Of a stretch of 50,717 nucleotides of DNA, positions 15,203 through 26,116 are shown piece after piece (the first letter of the stretch is position 1; each line of letters starts with the position of its first letter). The stretch is from Candidatus Poribacteria bacterium (GTDB lineage Bacteria > Poribacteria > WGA-4E > WGA-3G): NCBI GenBank assembly GCA_009839745.1, contig VXPE01000020.1, positions 1-50,717 on the forward strand, given 5' to 3'. The notes under the pieces are model-generated. The model was not told where the DNA came from and did not search any database. It saw only the letters and a list, made by a program, of their open reading frames with translations. Position numbers and translations under genes: made by a program.

Positions 15203-15991
15203 CTAATGTCCTTCAATGGCTTTCCGTAAACCATCACCGTTTTCCCGCCACCAACTGTAGAGGACGGAAATATCGGTGCCGATGCAGAAATGCCGGACTC
15301 CCATATCAAGATAGCGTTTCGCGTCGTCGGGACTCCCGATTTCAGCGCGCGGGGGGACCCCCATCTTTACGGCGGTCTTGAACACTTTATCGTGTGCTTC
15401 CTGTATTTCCGGGGCACCGCGTTGACCAACCTTGCCGATACTCATCGAATAATCCGAACCGCCCCACTGAATCATGTCAACGCCTTCGACAGATAGCACC
15501 TCTTCAAGGTTGTCAACCGTCCCTTTTTTCTCAATCATGATAACGTTGACGACATCGCGAAGTGCTTGGACGTATTCTGGACCGCCGCCATACCCCATAT
15601 AGGAAAATCGGCGGGTTGCTACGCCGTAACTACCACCATCTTCGGGGGTATCTGCCCGTGTAATCCTCACACATTCCTTGACATCTTCAACGTTTTGGCA
15701 GTCGGCGTAAAGCACACTCTGGAAGCCAGAACCGATCGCGCGTTGCGCGATGAAACCCCGTGGTTCTTGATCAACCTTAATCATTGTGGAGATGTTGTGC
15801 AGTTCAGCTGCCCGACATAAGTTATCCAAATCGTGCAGATCAAACGGACCGTATTCCCCCACAAATTCCACATAATCATACAGTCCCGTGTGTCCGATCG
15901 CTTCAACGATGGAGGGCCAGGTGGTATGGATATGTGTGCCGACTGTCGGTTTGTCAGCGTTAAGTAGTTCTCGAAAGGTATTTGTTCTCAT
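15203..15991 (-). CDS. HpcH/HpaI-family class II aldolase
   Basis: A 262-residue TIM-barrel aldolase of the HpaI/2-keto-3-deoxy-L-rhamnonate/GarL group, which cleaves or forms 2-keto-3-deoxy sugar acids using pyruvate and a divalent metal. Recognisable sites are the metal Glu in VIMIEKKGTVDNLEE, the metal Asp in WGGSDYSMSIG and the substrate-binding Arg region EPRGFIAQRAIGSGFQ. The final segment (GSPDDAKRYLDMGVRHFCIGTDISVLY) is the usual phosphate/carboxylate-binding end of the barrel. Length is normal. AGGAG sits about 10 bp upstream of the ATG. The substrate is unassigned; the nearby epimerases hint at sugar-acid catabolism, but this is only context. Confidence 0.88.
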   Translation of the reverse strand: MRTNTFRELLNADKPTVGTHIHTTWPSIVEAIGHTGLYDYVEFVGEYGPFDLHDLDNLCRAAELHNISTMIKVDQEPRGFIAQRAIGSGFQSVLYADCQNVEDVKECVRITRADTPEDGGSYGVATRRFSYMGYGGGPEYVQALRDVVNVIMIEKKGTVDNLEEVLSVEGVDMIQWGGSDYSMSIGKVGQRGAPEIQEAHDKVFKTAVKMGVPPRAEIGSPDDAKRYLDMGVRHFCIGTDISVLYSWWRENGDGLRKAIEGH

Positions 15992-16382
15992 GAATCGCTC
16001 CTGTGTTTATGAGTCTAAGGCTGATTTAAAAGCCCACATTAACGTTAGCAGAGATTTGCACTTTTTTCAACAACTTTTCACAGAGATATGGTTTGTCAGC
16101 GAAACCAAAACGCTTGCTTATCAATACTATTTCTGTTAGACTTATAACTGTTGTGAGCAATTATAGCGTTCACTCTCCCGATGCAGCATTGATTTATGGT
16201 AAACTTTAGAATCAATTTAGACATTCAGCACCGGTGTCCCTTCCCAGTAACGGGTGGGGACCCCGGTTAGAAACCACACCTACCGGGCCTGGGGTAAATG
16301 TCTGTTTATTTTTCTGGTTTACCATAACCGAAAACCACCGTGAAACGAAGTGGAACGGTGCCCAGATTGGATAGTTTAAAAG
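15992..16382. other. Intergenic region with a MITE, no gene
   Basis: A 390-bp divergent spacer. The first 200 bp is AT-rich and should hold the promoter of the aldolase gene on the minus strand; no clear -35/-10 pair stands out. A 134-bp element with 11-bp TIRs fills 16194-16327. Positions 16328-16382 resemble the leader of carB. Confidence 0.65.
16194..16327. mobile_element. 134-bp MITE with 11-bp perfect terminal inverted repeats
   Basis: TTATGGTAAAC (16194-16204) is the exact reverse complement of GTTTACCATAA (16317-16327). The right half (16264-16327) is about 85% identical to 42552-42614, and both contain CACCTACCGGGCC and AAATGTCTGTTTATTTTT. No open frame fills it. It is a different family from the 6237 element, because its TIRs differ. 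Confidence 0.75.
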
Positions 16383-17165
16383 ATGGAAAACTTGATTACA
16401 TTGCCGACAAATTTTGCGGATTACATGACGATTGAAAACGCTGATCTCCGTTTTGCAGAGGCGACTGAGGTCGCAGAACGGGTCATGGGAGCAGGTGTAG
16501 AAATCTATCCGAATATGGATCATGCCGCTATTTTCTGCGATCCCCCTCATCTCGTTGCTGATGGTCTGAAACAACTCGGCTATGTCAACGGATGGGATGC
16601 GCGGTGTTATCCATCGCCTGTTGACGGTTGCGATTATATCAATGTCTCTGCGCAATTGCCGATAGAGAGCGCAGCACGCGATGACGGATGGTTCGACTAT
16701 GTTGCTGTTGTGCATCCCGTTGACAGGGCGGCACTGCAACACATGCTCGGGCAGGGATATGGGAACCCGTTCATCCATCACTTGACCTGGGGACTCGTGC
16801 CACCAGAACGCACCAACTCCGATGATTTTGAATATGCCAGTCGCGTCGTCCCGTTTATGTTAGAAAGACGAGAGGTCATTGGCGACGCAATCGGTGATGC
16901 TCCGGGGACGCTGATTATCGCGTTGCCAGAACATGTGCTTGCACACCCGAATTTTGAAGCGGCGTTACCAGAGTGGCTTGGCGGGCTTGATGCAGAAGAA
17001 TATCAGGTGGAATCGATGCAGGGGGGTGGCTTCCTGATCCAGTTCTTTGTGCTAACGGGTGGTAGGATTGAGGTCGCCCTCCGCGCAGATACAACACAGA
17101 CGTTTAATCCGAAAAGTGTTCACAAGATTTCGGAAGATGAAATCAGTGCCGTCCAGGGTGAATGA
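16383..17165 (+). CDS. Uncharacterised protein, 260 residues
   Basis: No family recognised. The protein is soluble and acidic with no signal peptide or membrane segment. The conserved-looking core is a block of His and aromatic residues (DYVAVVHPVDRAALQHMLGQGY, NPFIHHLTWGL) followed by a hydrophobic strand (GTLIIALPEHVL). Alternating beta and alpha segments could fit a VOC-like or ferredoxin-like fold, but I cannot support an enzyme assignment. The ATG is preceded by GATAGTTTAAAAG, without a Shine-Dalgarno, the same AT-rich context as carB. GGAAGGAGG for the next gene begins about 25 bp after the stop, so the two are likely co-transcribed. The long frame and normal codon use support a real gene. 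Confidence 0.7.
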   Translation: MENLITLPTNFADYMTIENADLRFAEATEVAERVMGAGVEIYPNMDHAAIFCDPPHLVADGLKQLGYVNGWDARCYPSPVDGCDYINVSAQLPIESAARDDGWFDYVAVVHPVDRAALQHMLGQGYGNPFIHHLTWGLVPPERTNSDDFEYASRVVPFMLERREVIGDAIGDAPGTLIIALPEHVLAHPNFEAALPEWLGGLDAEEYQVESMQGGGFLIQFFVLTGGRIEVALRADTTQTFNPKSVHKISEDEISAVQGE

Positions 17166-17204
17166 GGTCTATTCTCTTAACTTTTTGGAAGGAGGCACTA
17201 ACAG

Positions 17205-17810
17205 ATGGTTTACAGTAATTTTACCTTAGAAGCGGTGCGAACAGCGTTTCAATTAGAGATCGTTGAATCCGCAGGCATTTTTTCTGAAATAGCGTCGATG
17301 GATCCGAGTGAACATCTTGCAACGGCATTGGCACGAAATGTCCCGTTAGCGATCACCATCAACACAGAAAAAGCAAAATCAGAACTGATTATCGCTGATA
17401 TTCTCGTTGAACTCCGAGAACAACTGGAACGTCGCATCAGCCTCTTTTCTGGTATTGATTTCAGCATTGATGACGAAAATGGATTGACCGGGGTTTGCGA
17501 TTTTTTGGTGAGTTTGTCGCCTGTACAATCTTTTTTAGAGGCACCCGTCATTATTCTTGTCGAGGCGAAGAAAGATGACTTAACTGTAGGTCTCGGACAG
17601 TGTGTTGCTGAGATGCTCGCCGCGCAACGCTTTAACACTGAAAAAGGCAATGATATCCCTTATATCTATGGGGCTACCACTTCGGGGACAGATTGGCGAT
17701 TCCTCAAATTGGAAGGGCAAAGACTCCACATTGATATGGTAATTTACCCGATCGCACAGTGCGACAAAATCCTCGGTATCCTCTCAAGCATGGTGGATCA
17801 AAAGGCATGA
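17205..17810 (+). CDS. PD-(D/E)XK nuclease-fold-like protein, 201 residues
   Basis: The sequence shows the core layout of restriction-endonuclease-like folds: a beta strand with Asp (GVCDFLVSL, residues 98-106), then VIILVEAKKDD (about 115-125) giving the E-x-K half-motif, and a following helix with Gln (GLGQCVAEMLAAQRF). Proteins of this size with this arrangement are annotated in cyanobacteria and others as uncharacterised PD-(D/E)XK members. Whether it cleaves DNA is unknown, and no methyltransferase or antitoxin is beside it. A strong GGAAGGAGG precedes the ATG by about 10 bp. The next feature downstream is the pyr promoter, so this gene ends its transcript. Confidence 0.65.
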   Translation: MVYSNFTLEAVRTAFQLEIVESAGIFSEIASMDPSEHLATALARNVPLAITINTEKAKSELIIADILVELREQLERRISLFSGIDFSIDDENGLTGVCDFLVSLSPVQSFLEAPVIILVEAKKDDLTVGLGQCVAEMLAAQRFNTEKGNDIPYIYGATTSGTDWRFLKLEGQRLHIDMVIYPIAQCDKILGILSSMVDQKA

Positions 17811-17819
17811 GAAAAAAGT

Positions 17820-17848
17820 TTGCAATTAATATGTAAATGTAGTATAAT
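17820..17848 (+). promoter_or_regulatory. Sigma70-type promoter of the pyr operon
   Basis: TTGCAA (17820-17825), a 17-bp spacer and TATAAT (17843-17848). Transcription would start near 17855, giving a leader of about 200 nt that contains the complete PyrR attenuator. Confidence 0.8.
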
Positions 17849-17881
17849 CTAGTAAGAAGTAGAGCGTTAGAGGTCAAGAAC

Positions 17882-18016
17882 CCTTTTTAATCCAATCCAG
17901 AGAGGTTGAAAAAAGGATGCAAAAACACAATTTGAATTGGAATCATACTGTAGACTGTCCATTGGAATCGGTTGGATGATGCCTTTCTCGTCACGTCAGA
18001 CGGGAGAGGTTTTTTT
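17882..18016 (+). promoter_or_regulatory. PyrR-dependent transcription attenuator
   Basis: The binding loop AATCCAGAGAGGTT (17894-17907) matches the PyrR RNA consensus ARUCCNGNGAGGYU. It sits inside a hairpin closed by CCTTTTT (17882-17888) with AAAAAGG (17910-17916). Downstream is an intrinsic terminator (17982-18016). AGAGAGG of the binding loop can pair with CCTTTCT of the terminator's 5' arm (17982-17988), giving the mutually exclusive antiterminator. By the Bacillus model, PyrR with UMP stabilises the binding loop and lets the terminator form when pyrimidines are plentiful. The regulator is the first gene of the operon. Confidence 0.88.
17982..18016 (+). terminator. Attenuator terminator upstream of pyrR
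   Basis: CCTTTCTCGTC (17982-17992) pairs along all 11 positions, including G-U pairs, with GACGGGAGAGG (17999-18009). The loop is 6 nt and seven T residues follow (18010-18016). Confidence 0.85.
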
Positions 18017-18021
18017 ATTAA

Positions 18022-19889
<1,868 letters not shown>

Positions 19890-19894
19890 ACGAA

Positions 19895-19917
19895 CCGCAA
19901 GGAAAATTAAAAATATG
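19895..19917 (+). promoter_or_regulatory. Recurrent 23-nt leader motif (carA copy)
   Basis: CCGCAAGG, then AAAATTAAAAAT and ATG, the carA start. It matches the leader of the 24490 gene and, in reverse orientation, rsfS. AAGG may act as a distant Shine-Dalgarno. Confidence 0.6.
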
Positions 19918-21003
19918 AAAGCGATTCTCGCATTAGCGGACGGGACATTCTTTGAAGGCGATCAGTTTGGCGCGACGGGTGAAACCGTCGGCGAAGTCGT
20001 CTTTAATACGAGTATGACGGGGTATCAGGAAGTCTTGACCGATCCGTCCTACAAAGGGCAGATCGTGACAATGACATACCCGCTGATAGGGAATTACGGT
20101 TGTAACGAAACAGACGTAGAATCTATCGGTCCACAGGTGGAAGGGTTTGTCGTTCGGGAATACAGCGCATACTATAGCAATTGGCGCTCAAAATGGAGTT
20201 TGGATTCTTACCTTGCGGATCACGATATTATTGGCATCCAAGGCATTGATACTCGCGCACTCACCCGCCGTCTTCGTGTTCAGGGGGTGATGAACGGATG
20301 TCTCTCAACAGAGGATCTGAATCCTGAGAGTCTCGTCACGAAAGCCAAAGCATGGCACGGTTTGGTAGGCTGGGACTTGGTGCAACGGGTGACGTGTCCG
20401 AGTCCGTACGCGTGGCAGCAAATTGCGGAAAACAACTCCCACCCCAAATATCGTGTCATTGCGCTCGATTTCGGCATTAAATATAACATTTTGCGCCAAT
20501 TGACTGCACACGGCTGTGAGGTCCAAGTCGTGCCGGCGAGCACATCTGCTGAAGAGATTCTCGCAGCGGAACCAGATGGTGTATTTCTCTCAAACGGTCC
20601 GGGGGATCCGATGCCGGTTGATTATGCGATCCAAACCATTCAAATGCTCATAGGCAAAAAACCGCTTTTCGGCATTTGCTTAGGACATCAGCTGCTCGGA
20701 CTCGCGTTGGGTGGGAAGACATTTAAACTGAAATTTGGGCACCGAGGTGCGAACCAACCCGTCAAATACCTTGAGACCGACCGCGTCGAAATTACCTCAC
20801 AAAATCATGGATTCTGCGTTGATATCGATTCACTACCGAATAGTGTTGAGGTTACACACATCAATCTGAATGATGACACCCTTGAAGGGATAGAACATCG
20901 GGAGTATCCCATTTTTTCTGTCCAGTATCATCCGGAAGCATCGCCGGGTCCACACGATGCCAGTTATCTTTTCTCGCGTTTTACAAAAATGATGGACTCT
21001 TAA
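19915..21003 (+). CDS. carA: Carbamoyl-phosphate synthase small subunit (glutaminase)
   Basis: It supplies ammonia from glutamine to CarB for carbamoyl phosphate, used in pyrimidine and arginine synthesis. The N-terminal CPSase domain begins [15 protein letters not shown] and includes [19 protein letters not shown]. The C-terminal class I glutaminase has the nucleophile Cys in [16 protein letters not shown] and the His-x-Glu of [10 protein letters not shown]. The frame is open from 19846, but the family N-terminus begins at the ATG 19915. About 362 residues is a normal length. It follows pyrC by 25 bp and precedes carB by 193 bp, a gap that contains a hairpin and repeat-like sequence. Confidence 0.95.
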   Translation: MKAILALADGTFFEGDQFGATGETVGEVVFNTSMTGYQEVLTDPSYKGQIVTMTYPLIGNYGCNETDVESIGPQVEGFVVREYSAYYSNWRSKWSLDSYLADHDIIGIQGIDTRALTRRLRVQGVMNGCLSTEDLNPESLVTKAKAWHGLVGWDLVQRVTCPSPYAWQQIAENNSHPKYRVIALDFGIKYNILRQLTAHGCEVQVVPASTSAEEILAAEPDGVFLSNGPGDPMPVDYAIQTIQMLIGKKPLFGICLGHQLLGLALGGKTFKLKFGHRGANQPVKYLETDRVEITSQNHGFCVDIDSLPNSVEVTHINLNDDTLEGIEHREYPIFSVQYHPEASPGPHDASYLFSRFTKMMDS

Positions 21004-21017
21004 CGATGTGCTCTGGG

Positions 21018-21042
21018 CTGCCCGCCACTTTGTTTCGGGCAG
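21018..21042 (+). terminator. Hairpin in the carA-carB gap
   Basis: CTGCCCG (21018-21024) pairs with CGGGCAG (21036-21042) around an 11-nt loop. There is no clean T-tract. It may attenuate or stabilise the carA transcript end. The rest of the gap (21050-21196) resembles 16328-16382 in its CCGAAAACCA and GATAGTTTAAAA blocks. Confidence 0.4.
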
Positions 21043-21196
21043 GGATTCTGGTTAAATTGAACCGAGTTGGTCTGACTGAAACTTTTCAGAACCCAGGGCA
21101 GTTGGACTCCACCGAAAACCATCGCGAAACATTGTCCTGCAGGTTTCCTATAGAGGCTTGCACAGGGAGCGATGAACAGATTTGATAGTTTAAAAA

Positions 21197-24100
21197 ATGC
21201 CAAAACGAACAGACATAAAGAAAATCTTAATTATCGGATCCGGTGCGATTATCATCGGACAGGCGTGTGAGTTTGATTACTCCGGAACGCAGGCGTGTAA
21301 GGCACTTAAAGAGGAAGGTTACGAAATTACGCTTGTTAATAGCAATCCTGCTACCATCATGACAGATCCGGATTTCGCCGATCGGACCTACATTGAGCCG
21401 ATTACAGCGGACACAGTGGCGCTTATAATTGCCAAGGAGCGTCCGCAAGCGTTGCTGCCAACACTCGGTGGGCAAACGGCTTTGAACGTGTCTGTTGAAC
21501 TCGCAGAATCTGGTGTGTTAGACGAATATGAGGTTGAACTCATTGGTGCGAAGTTGCCTGCTATCCAAAAGGCAGAGGATCGCGCGCTTTTCAAAGAGGC
21601 GATGACAAAAATCGGATTGGCAGTCCCGGAGAGCGGTATCGCTCACTCGGTCCAAGAGGCACTTGCGATCGTTGAACAGATCGGATTTCCAGCGATCATC
21701 CGTCCTGCGTTTACGCTTGGTGGGACAGGTGGGGGTATCGCTTACAACATCGAAGAATACGAGAAAATGGTCACGTCAGGACTTGCCCTGAGTCCAATCA
21801 ATGAGCTGCTGATTGAAGAGTCTGTCATTGGGTGGAAGGAATTCGAGTTGGAAGTTATGCGGGATGGTGCGGACAATGTCGTCATAATATGCTCGATTGA
21901 AAATGTCGATGCTATGGGTGTCCACACGGGTGATAGTATCACTGTGGCACCCATCCAAACGTTGACGGATAAAGAATATCAACTGATGCGGGACTCAGCG
22001 ATTAAGATTATTCGTGAGATTGGTGTGGACACAGGCGGTTCCAATATCCAATTTGCTGTTGATCCAAAGACTGGCAAACAGGTCGTGATTGAGATGAACC
22101 CCCGCGTTTCTCGGAGTTCTGCGCTTGCATCAAAAGCGACTGGGTTTCCAATTGCGAAAATCGCAGCGAAACTCGCTGTCGGTTACAATTTAGATGAGAT
22201 TCCTAACGATATCACTGCCGAGACGCCTGCCTGCTTTGAACCGACTATTGATTACGTGGTGGTCAAGATTCCGAGATGGGCTTTTGAAAAGTTCCAAGGG
22301 ACGGATGAGACCCTCACAACACAGATGAAATCTGTCGGCGAAGCGATGGCTATCGGAAGAACCTTTAAAGAGGCGTTACAAAAAGGACTGCGATCGTTGG
22401 AGACGGGATGGCACGGTTTAGATAACCATCCACTTGAGGAACTTCCATTTTCTGAATTACCGAGCAAGTTGAGCGTTCCGAACGTCAAACGGATTTTTTA
22501 TATTAAAGCTGCCCTTGCACGGGGGATGAGTATTGAGGAAATTTACGCTTACACACATATTGATCCATTTTTCCTCTACAACATGAAGGAAATCGTTGAT
22601 TTTGAAAACGCCTTGTCCGCACCGGATGCCCGCCGCTCTATAGATCAACATTTAGAAAAGCCCGAAACAGATGGAGAGTTCACGAAAAAACTTCTCAAGC
22701 AGGCAAAACAGTTTGGATTTTCGGATCGGCAGTTGGGGGATATCTACGACGTTCCTGAAGAAACCATTCGCGAATGTCGGCGGGGGCTCGGGGTTGACGC
22801 AACTTTCAAAACTGTTGACACTTGTGCTGCGGAGTTTGAAGCAGAAACGCCTTATTATTATTCGACCTGTTCGAGTGAAGATGAGGTGCGTCCGTCTGAT
22901 AAATCCAAAATCATGATACTTGGGGGCGGTCCGAATCGTATTGGTCAAGGGATCGAATTCGACTACTGTTGTGTCCATGCCGCCCTTGCGCTCAAAGCCG
23001 ATGGTTATGAAACCATCATGGTAAACAGCAATCCAGAGACCGTTAGTACCGATTATGACACCTCCGATCGGCTTTACTTTGAACCCTTAACCTGTGAAGA
23101 CGTTCTCAACATTTATCACAAAGAGAAGCCATCGGGTGTTATTGTTCAGTTTGGTGGGCAGACGCCGTTGAACTTAGCGATTGCGCTCAAAAATGCTGGT
23201 GTGCCGATAATTGGCACGAGTCCTGAGGACATAGCCCGTTCTGAGGACCGGCGTCTTTTCAAAGCGGTTTTAGACGACATCGGGTTAATGCAACCGCCTA
23301 ACGGAACTGCGACCTCAAGTGAGGAAGCCTCCCCTATTGCTGCGGCACTCGGCTATCCCGTTATCGTGCGTCCGTCGTATGTTTTAGGCGGACGTGCCAT
23401 GCAGATCGTTTACGATGAAGAACTCCTGCACGAATACATGCACTCCGCTGTTCAAGCGTCACCTGAACACCCGGTACTCATTGATAAATATCTTGAAGAA
23501 GCGATTGAAGTGGATGTTGATGCGATATCCGATGGAAACCTCACGGTTATTGGTGGTATCATGGAGCACATTGAAGAGGCTGGCATCCATTCAGGGGACA
23601 GTGATTGCGTGTTGCCGCCCTATACACTCGTAGATGAACAGATTGAAAATCTCAAAACCTTTACTTACGCCTTGGCGAAAGCCTTAAATGTGCGTGGCTT
23701 AATGAACGTTCAATACGCGATAAAGAACGATGAGATTTATGTGCTTGAGGTGAATCCACGGGCATCCAGAACTATTCCATTTGTGAGTAAAGCCATTGGT
23801 GTGCCATTAGCGAAACTCGCGGCACGTGTGATGGCTGGCAAGACGCTCGCTGAGCTTGGATTTACGAACGAAATTGAACCTGCGTATTTCAGCGTCAAGG
23901 CACCGGTATTTCCCTTTAACCGCTTCCCGGGTTCAAACACGCGCTTGGGTCCTGAGATGAAATCGACCGGGGAGGTTATGGGAATTGATACCGATGTTTC
24001 CCGCGCCTTTGCGAAGGCACAGAAGGCGTGTGGTTATACATTACCGCTCGGTGGTAAGGTCTTTATCAGTGTGAGAAACAAAGACAAGCGTGCCATTATC

Positions 24101-24451
24101 TTCATCGCCAAGAAACTAACAGACATGGGCTTTGAGCTTATCGCTACGCACGGCACCGCAAAGGTACTCCTGCGCAATGGAATGGAGTCAGAACTGGTCT
24201 TCAGTATCGGTAAAGGGAGACCGACGATTCATGATTACATCAAAAATCATGCGGTGGACCTCATTATCAACACACCGACGGGTGACTTACATCGCCCGAA
24301 TGAGCTCCTCATTCGCGAAATGGCGATAGCACATGACATCCCGATCTTCTCAACCATACCCGGTGCAGCTGCGGCTGTTAACGCCATTGACGCGTTGCAG
24401 CGAGGAGATATTACAGTCACGCCCCTCCAAGATTATTTTCAGTTGCTTTAA
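21197..24451 (+). CDS. carB: Carbamoyl-phosphate synthase large subunit
   Basis: A 1084-residue enzyme that makes carbamoyl phosphate from bicarbonate, ammonia and two ATP. Two homologous ATP-grasp halves are visible, starting [24 protein letters not shown] and [21 protein letters not shown], each with its FVNSNPxT-like and [15 protein letters not shown] / [15 protein letters not shown] blocks. The last 150 residues form the MGS-like allosteric domain ([23 protein letters not shown] ... IINTPTG). Length is standard. The start is preceded by GATTTGATAGTTTAAAAA, without a Shine-Dalgarno, an AT-rich context repeated at the 16383 gene. Despite the 193-bp gap it probably belongs to the pyr operon. 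Confidence 0.96.
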   Translation: MPKRTDIKKILIIGSGAIIIGQACEFDYSGTQACKALKEEGYEITLVNSNPATIMTDPDFADRTYIEPITADTVALIIAKERPQALLPTLGGQTALNVSVELAESGVLDEYEVELIGAKLPAIQKAEDRALFKEAMTKIGLAVPESGIAHSVQEALAIVEQIGFPAIIRPAFTLGGTGGGIAYNIEEYEKMVTSGLALSPINELLIEESVIGWKEFELEVMRDGADNVVIICSIENVDAMGVHTGDSITVAPIQTLTDKEYQLMRDSAIKIIREIGVDTGGSNIQFAVDPKTGKQVVIEMNPRVSRSSALASKATGFPIAKIAAKLAVGYNLDEIPNDITAETPACFEPTIDYVVVKIPRWAFEKFQGTDETLTTQMKSVGEAMAIGRTFKEALQKGLRSLETGWHGLDNHPLEELPFSELPSKLSVPNVKRIFYIKAALARGMSIEEIYAYTHIDPFFLYNMKEIVDFENALSAPDARRSIDQHLEKPETDGEFTKKLLKQAKQFGFSDRQLGDIYDVPEETIRECRRGLGVDATFKTVDTCAAEFEAETPYYYSTCSSEDEVRPSDKSKIMILGGGPNRIGQGIEFDYCCVHAALALKADGYETIMVNSNPETVSTDYDTSDRLYFEPLTCEDVLNIYHKEKPSGVIVQFGGQTPLNLAIALKNAGVPIIGTSPEDIARSEDRRLFKAVLDDIGLMQPPNGTATSSEEASPIAAALGYPVIVRPSYVLGGRAMQIVYDEELLHEYMHSAVQASPEHPVLIDKYLEEAIEVDVDAISDGNLTVIGGIMEHIEEAGIHSGDSDCVLPPYTLVDEQIENLKTFTYALAKALNVRGLMNVQYAIKNDEIYVLEVNPRASRTIPFVSKAIGVPLAKLAARVMAGKTLAELGFTNEIEPAYFSVKAPVFPFNRFPGSNTRLGPEMKSTGEVMGIDTDVSRAFAKAQKACGYTLPLGGKVFISVRNKDKRAIIFIAKKLTDMGFELIATHGTAKVLLRNGMESELVFSIGKGRPTIHDYIKNHAVDLIINTPTGDLHRPNELLIREMAIAHDIPIFSTIPGAAAAVNAIDALQRGDITVTPLQDYFQLL

Positions 24452-24469
24452 TAGTTTTCAATTACTTAT

Positions 24470-24492
24470 CCGCAAGGAACAATTAAAAAATG
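24470..24492 (+). promoter_or_regulatory. Recurrent 23-nt leader motif
   Basis: CCGCAAGGAACAATTAAAAA then ATG of the next gene. It matches the creatininase copy at 14307 (CCGCAAGGTAAAATTAAAAA) at 18 of 20 positions. Confidence 0.6.
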
Positions 24493-25257
24493 GCGAATGA
24501 TTCTATACAGAGAAACACCCGATGGGTTCACACCTTCGACCGAATACTTGAGTCGCTAAACCTTGATGAGGAACGTCCTGTGAGTGTTCTGAAAATTGAG
24601 GATGGCAGGGAAGTCGTCATTGTGCAACCGAATGCCTTCACTATCTCGCGCATTTATGCGACCGGTCGTCCCGATGGTATGCGTCCGCACGGAGTAGATT
24701 CCTATTACGATTACTTCTTCGCAAAGTTGCGAGGGTATGAAGAAACGCATGGAACCCGTGAGGGGTTTCAATTGGAATCGGAGGAATGGGAAATCCTTTT
24801 TGAGGAATCTTTTCATCGTTATACCCGTTATCTCCTATTCGCGGGTATTAAACGGTGGAAAGATGTCCAGCGCGATACCGCTACGAATCTGGCAGTAACA
24901 AATTTGGCACGCGACTGTGCGCCATCGGAAATCGCGTGGCGGAGTTATCAGTACAAGGGTTACATGCTCATGATGCACAGCATCGCCAAAGCAGAATTGC
25001 GTTTGCAAGAGGACGATACAGCGACAGCATTGCAAGAGATTGACACTGGAATTCAACAGATTGGAGAGTTCTGTGGCGAATGTTTACGTGAGGAACACGG
25101 TGAGGCAGAAAATATTACGCGTGAACGTTATCTCAGTAACCTTATAGAATTTCGATCCGATTTGGAAACACTGGAGGCAGACACCACAGAAGCAGCAAGC
25201 GACGAAGAAGATATCCTGGCAGAGCTGGAGAGATTGCTAAACGAGGATGAGGCATAG
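24490..25257 (+). CDS. Uncharacterised protein, 255 residues
   Basis: A soluble protein without signal peptide or membrane segments. The N-terminal third has strands (PVSVLKIEDGREVVIVQPNAFTISRIYATGRPDGMRPHG), followed by YYDYFFAKLRGYEETHG. The second half is helical and rich in charged residues (RYTRYLLFAGIKRWKDVQRDTATNL; YQYKGYMLMMHSIAKAEL; IQQIGEFCGECLREE). The terminal 30 residues are strongly acidic. I do not recognise a characterised family. It follows carB by 38 bp, with a leader motif at its start, so it may be transcribed with the pyr operon, but no pyrimidine role is implied. A hairpin follows the stop. Confidence 0.75.
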   Translation: MANDSIQRNTRWVHTFDRILESLNLDEERPVSVLKIEDGREVVIVQPNAFTISRIYATGRPDGMRPHGVDSYYDYFFAKLRGYEETHGTREGFQLESEEWEILFEESFHRYTRYLLFAGIKRWKDVQRDTATNLAVTNLARDCAPSEIAWRSYQYKGYMLMMHSIAKAELRLQEDDTATALQEIDTGIQQIGEFCGECLREEHGEAENITRERYLSNLIEFRSDLETLEADTTEAASDEEDILAELERLLNEDEA

Positions 25258-25281
25258 GGTAAGGTTCTATTAAAATCTTAC

Positions 25282-25315
25282 TGGACAATGGCGGTTGCTT
25301 TCATTCTATTGTCCA
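25282..25315. terminator. Hairpin between convergent genes
   Basis: TGGACAAT (25282-25289) pairs with ATTGTCCA (25308-25315) around an 18-nt loop. It lies exactly in the 58-bp gap between two convergent genes, so it could serve both. Confidence 0.55.
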
Positions 25316-25963
25316 CTATATTTCGTCTTCATGTGGTGCTTGTATTAAAACGCCTCCAAAGAATAGGAACGCGATGCCTCGGATAAGCACATGTAGTTGT
25401 ATCCCCTGTCCGAAAAGAATACCCACTGGAAAGGCGATCATTGACGCAAAGAACAGATAACCCGCAACCGGATTTCCCCATGAATGGAGTGCGGAACCGT
25501 AACAAATTGCAAGGAGTGCACAGAGGAACGCACCTGTCATAAAGAGGGCTTCGCCCCACTCTGCCCACAATGCGTAGAGGGACGTGCTAATTGCAGCGGT
25601 CGTTGATTCGCTGGCAAGTTCGGATAGGGAGTTTAGTGGAGCAGTTTGTGAACAATGGGCTATCAATTCTATGGCAAGCCAAGGGATGGCGAAGCTTGCT
25701 CCCAGCGTACTTCGTGAACCAGCGTCTGAAGAAAGTAAACCATACCCCGCTAATAGCGTTGGCACAAGCAAAACGATTGAAACGACCCCGATTCCGTGAT
25801 AAACCCCGATTCTTCCGATAAGTTCAAACTGTTCCGTTGACGGGAGTGAAGAAATAGTTGATAAACCAAAAATAAACCAAATACTTGATGCGAGCATGAG
25901 AAAGCCGCTCAAGCCGCCAGTAAGCCCACCGAGTCTATATAGTGAGCTGAGCTTTTTGTCCAT
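25316..25963 (-). CDS. Six-helix integral membrane protein of unknown function
   Basis: A 215-residue inner-membrane protein. About six hydrophobic helices are seen: GGLSGFLMLASSIWFIFGL, GVVSIVLLVPTLLAGYGLL, SFAIPWLAIELIA, ALFMTGAFLCALLAICYG, GYLFFASMIAFPVGILFG and LHVLIRGIAFLFFGGVLI. The layout resembles the loosely defined DUF4386/DUF998-type membrane proteins, but no diagnostic motif was found. It stands alone on the minus strand, converging with the 24490 gene and divergent from the NtrC-type regulator. Confidence 0.75.
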   Translation of the reverse strand: MDKKLSSLYRLGGLTGGLSGFLMLASSIWFIFGLSTISSLPSTEQFELIGRIGVYHGIGVVSIVLLVPTLLAGYGLLSSDAGSRSTLGASFAIPWLAIELIAHCSQTAPLNSLSELASESTTAAISTSLYALWAEWGEALFMTGAFLCALLAICYGSALHSWGNPVAGYLFFASMIAFPVGILFGQGIQLHVLIRGIAFLFFGGVLIQAPHEDEI

Positions 25964-26116
25964 TCATTCCTCCGGAGAAGTGGAAATAAAATTCTTCGTA
26001 TCAAATCGTATAATTCCATCGTATACTATGATTTTAATAGTTTACCTGAATTCAAAATTTTAAACAAATATTTTTTTAATGAAAATACCTTGAGTGGAAA
26101 ATTGGGAATATTTTCT

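Noticed and set aside
16212-16781. 189-codon frame on the minus strand
   Set aside because: It spans a MITE and the antisense of the 16383 gene, which has the better frame.
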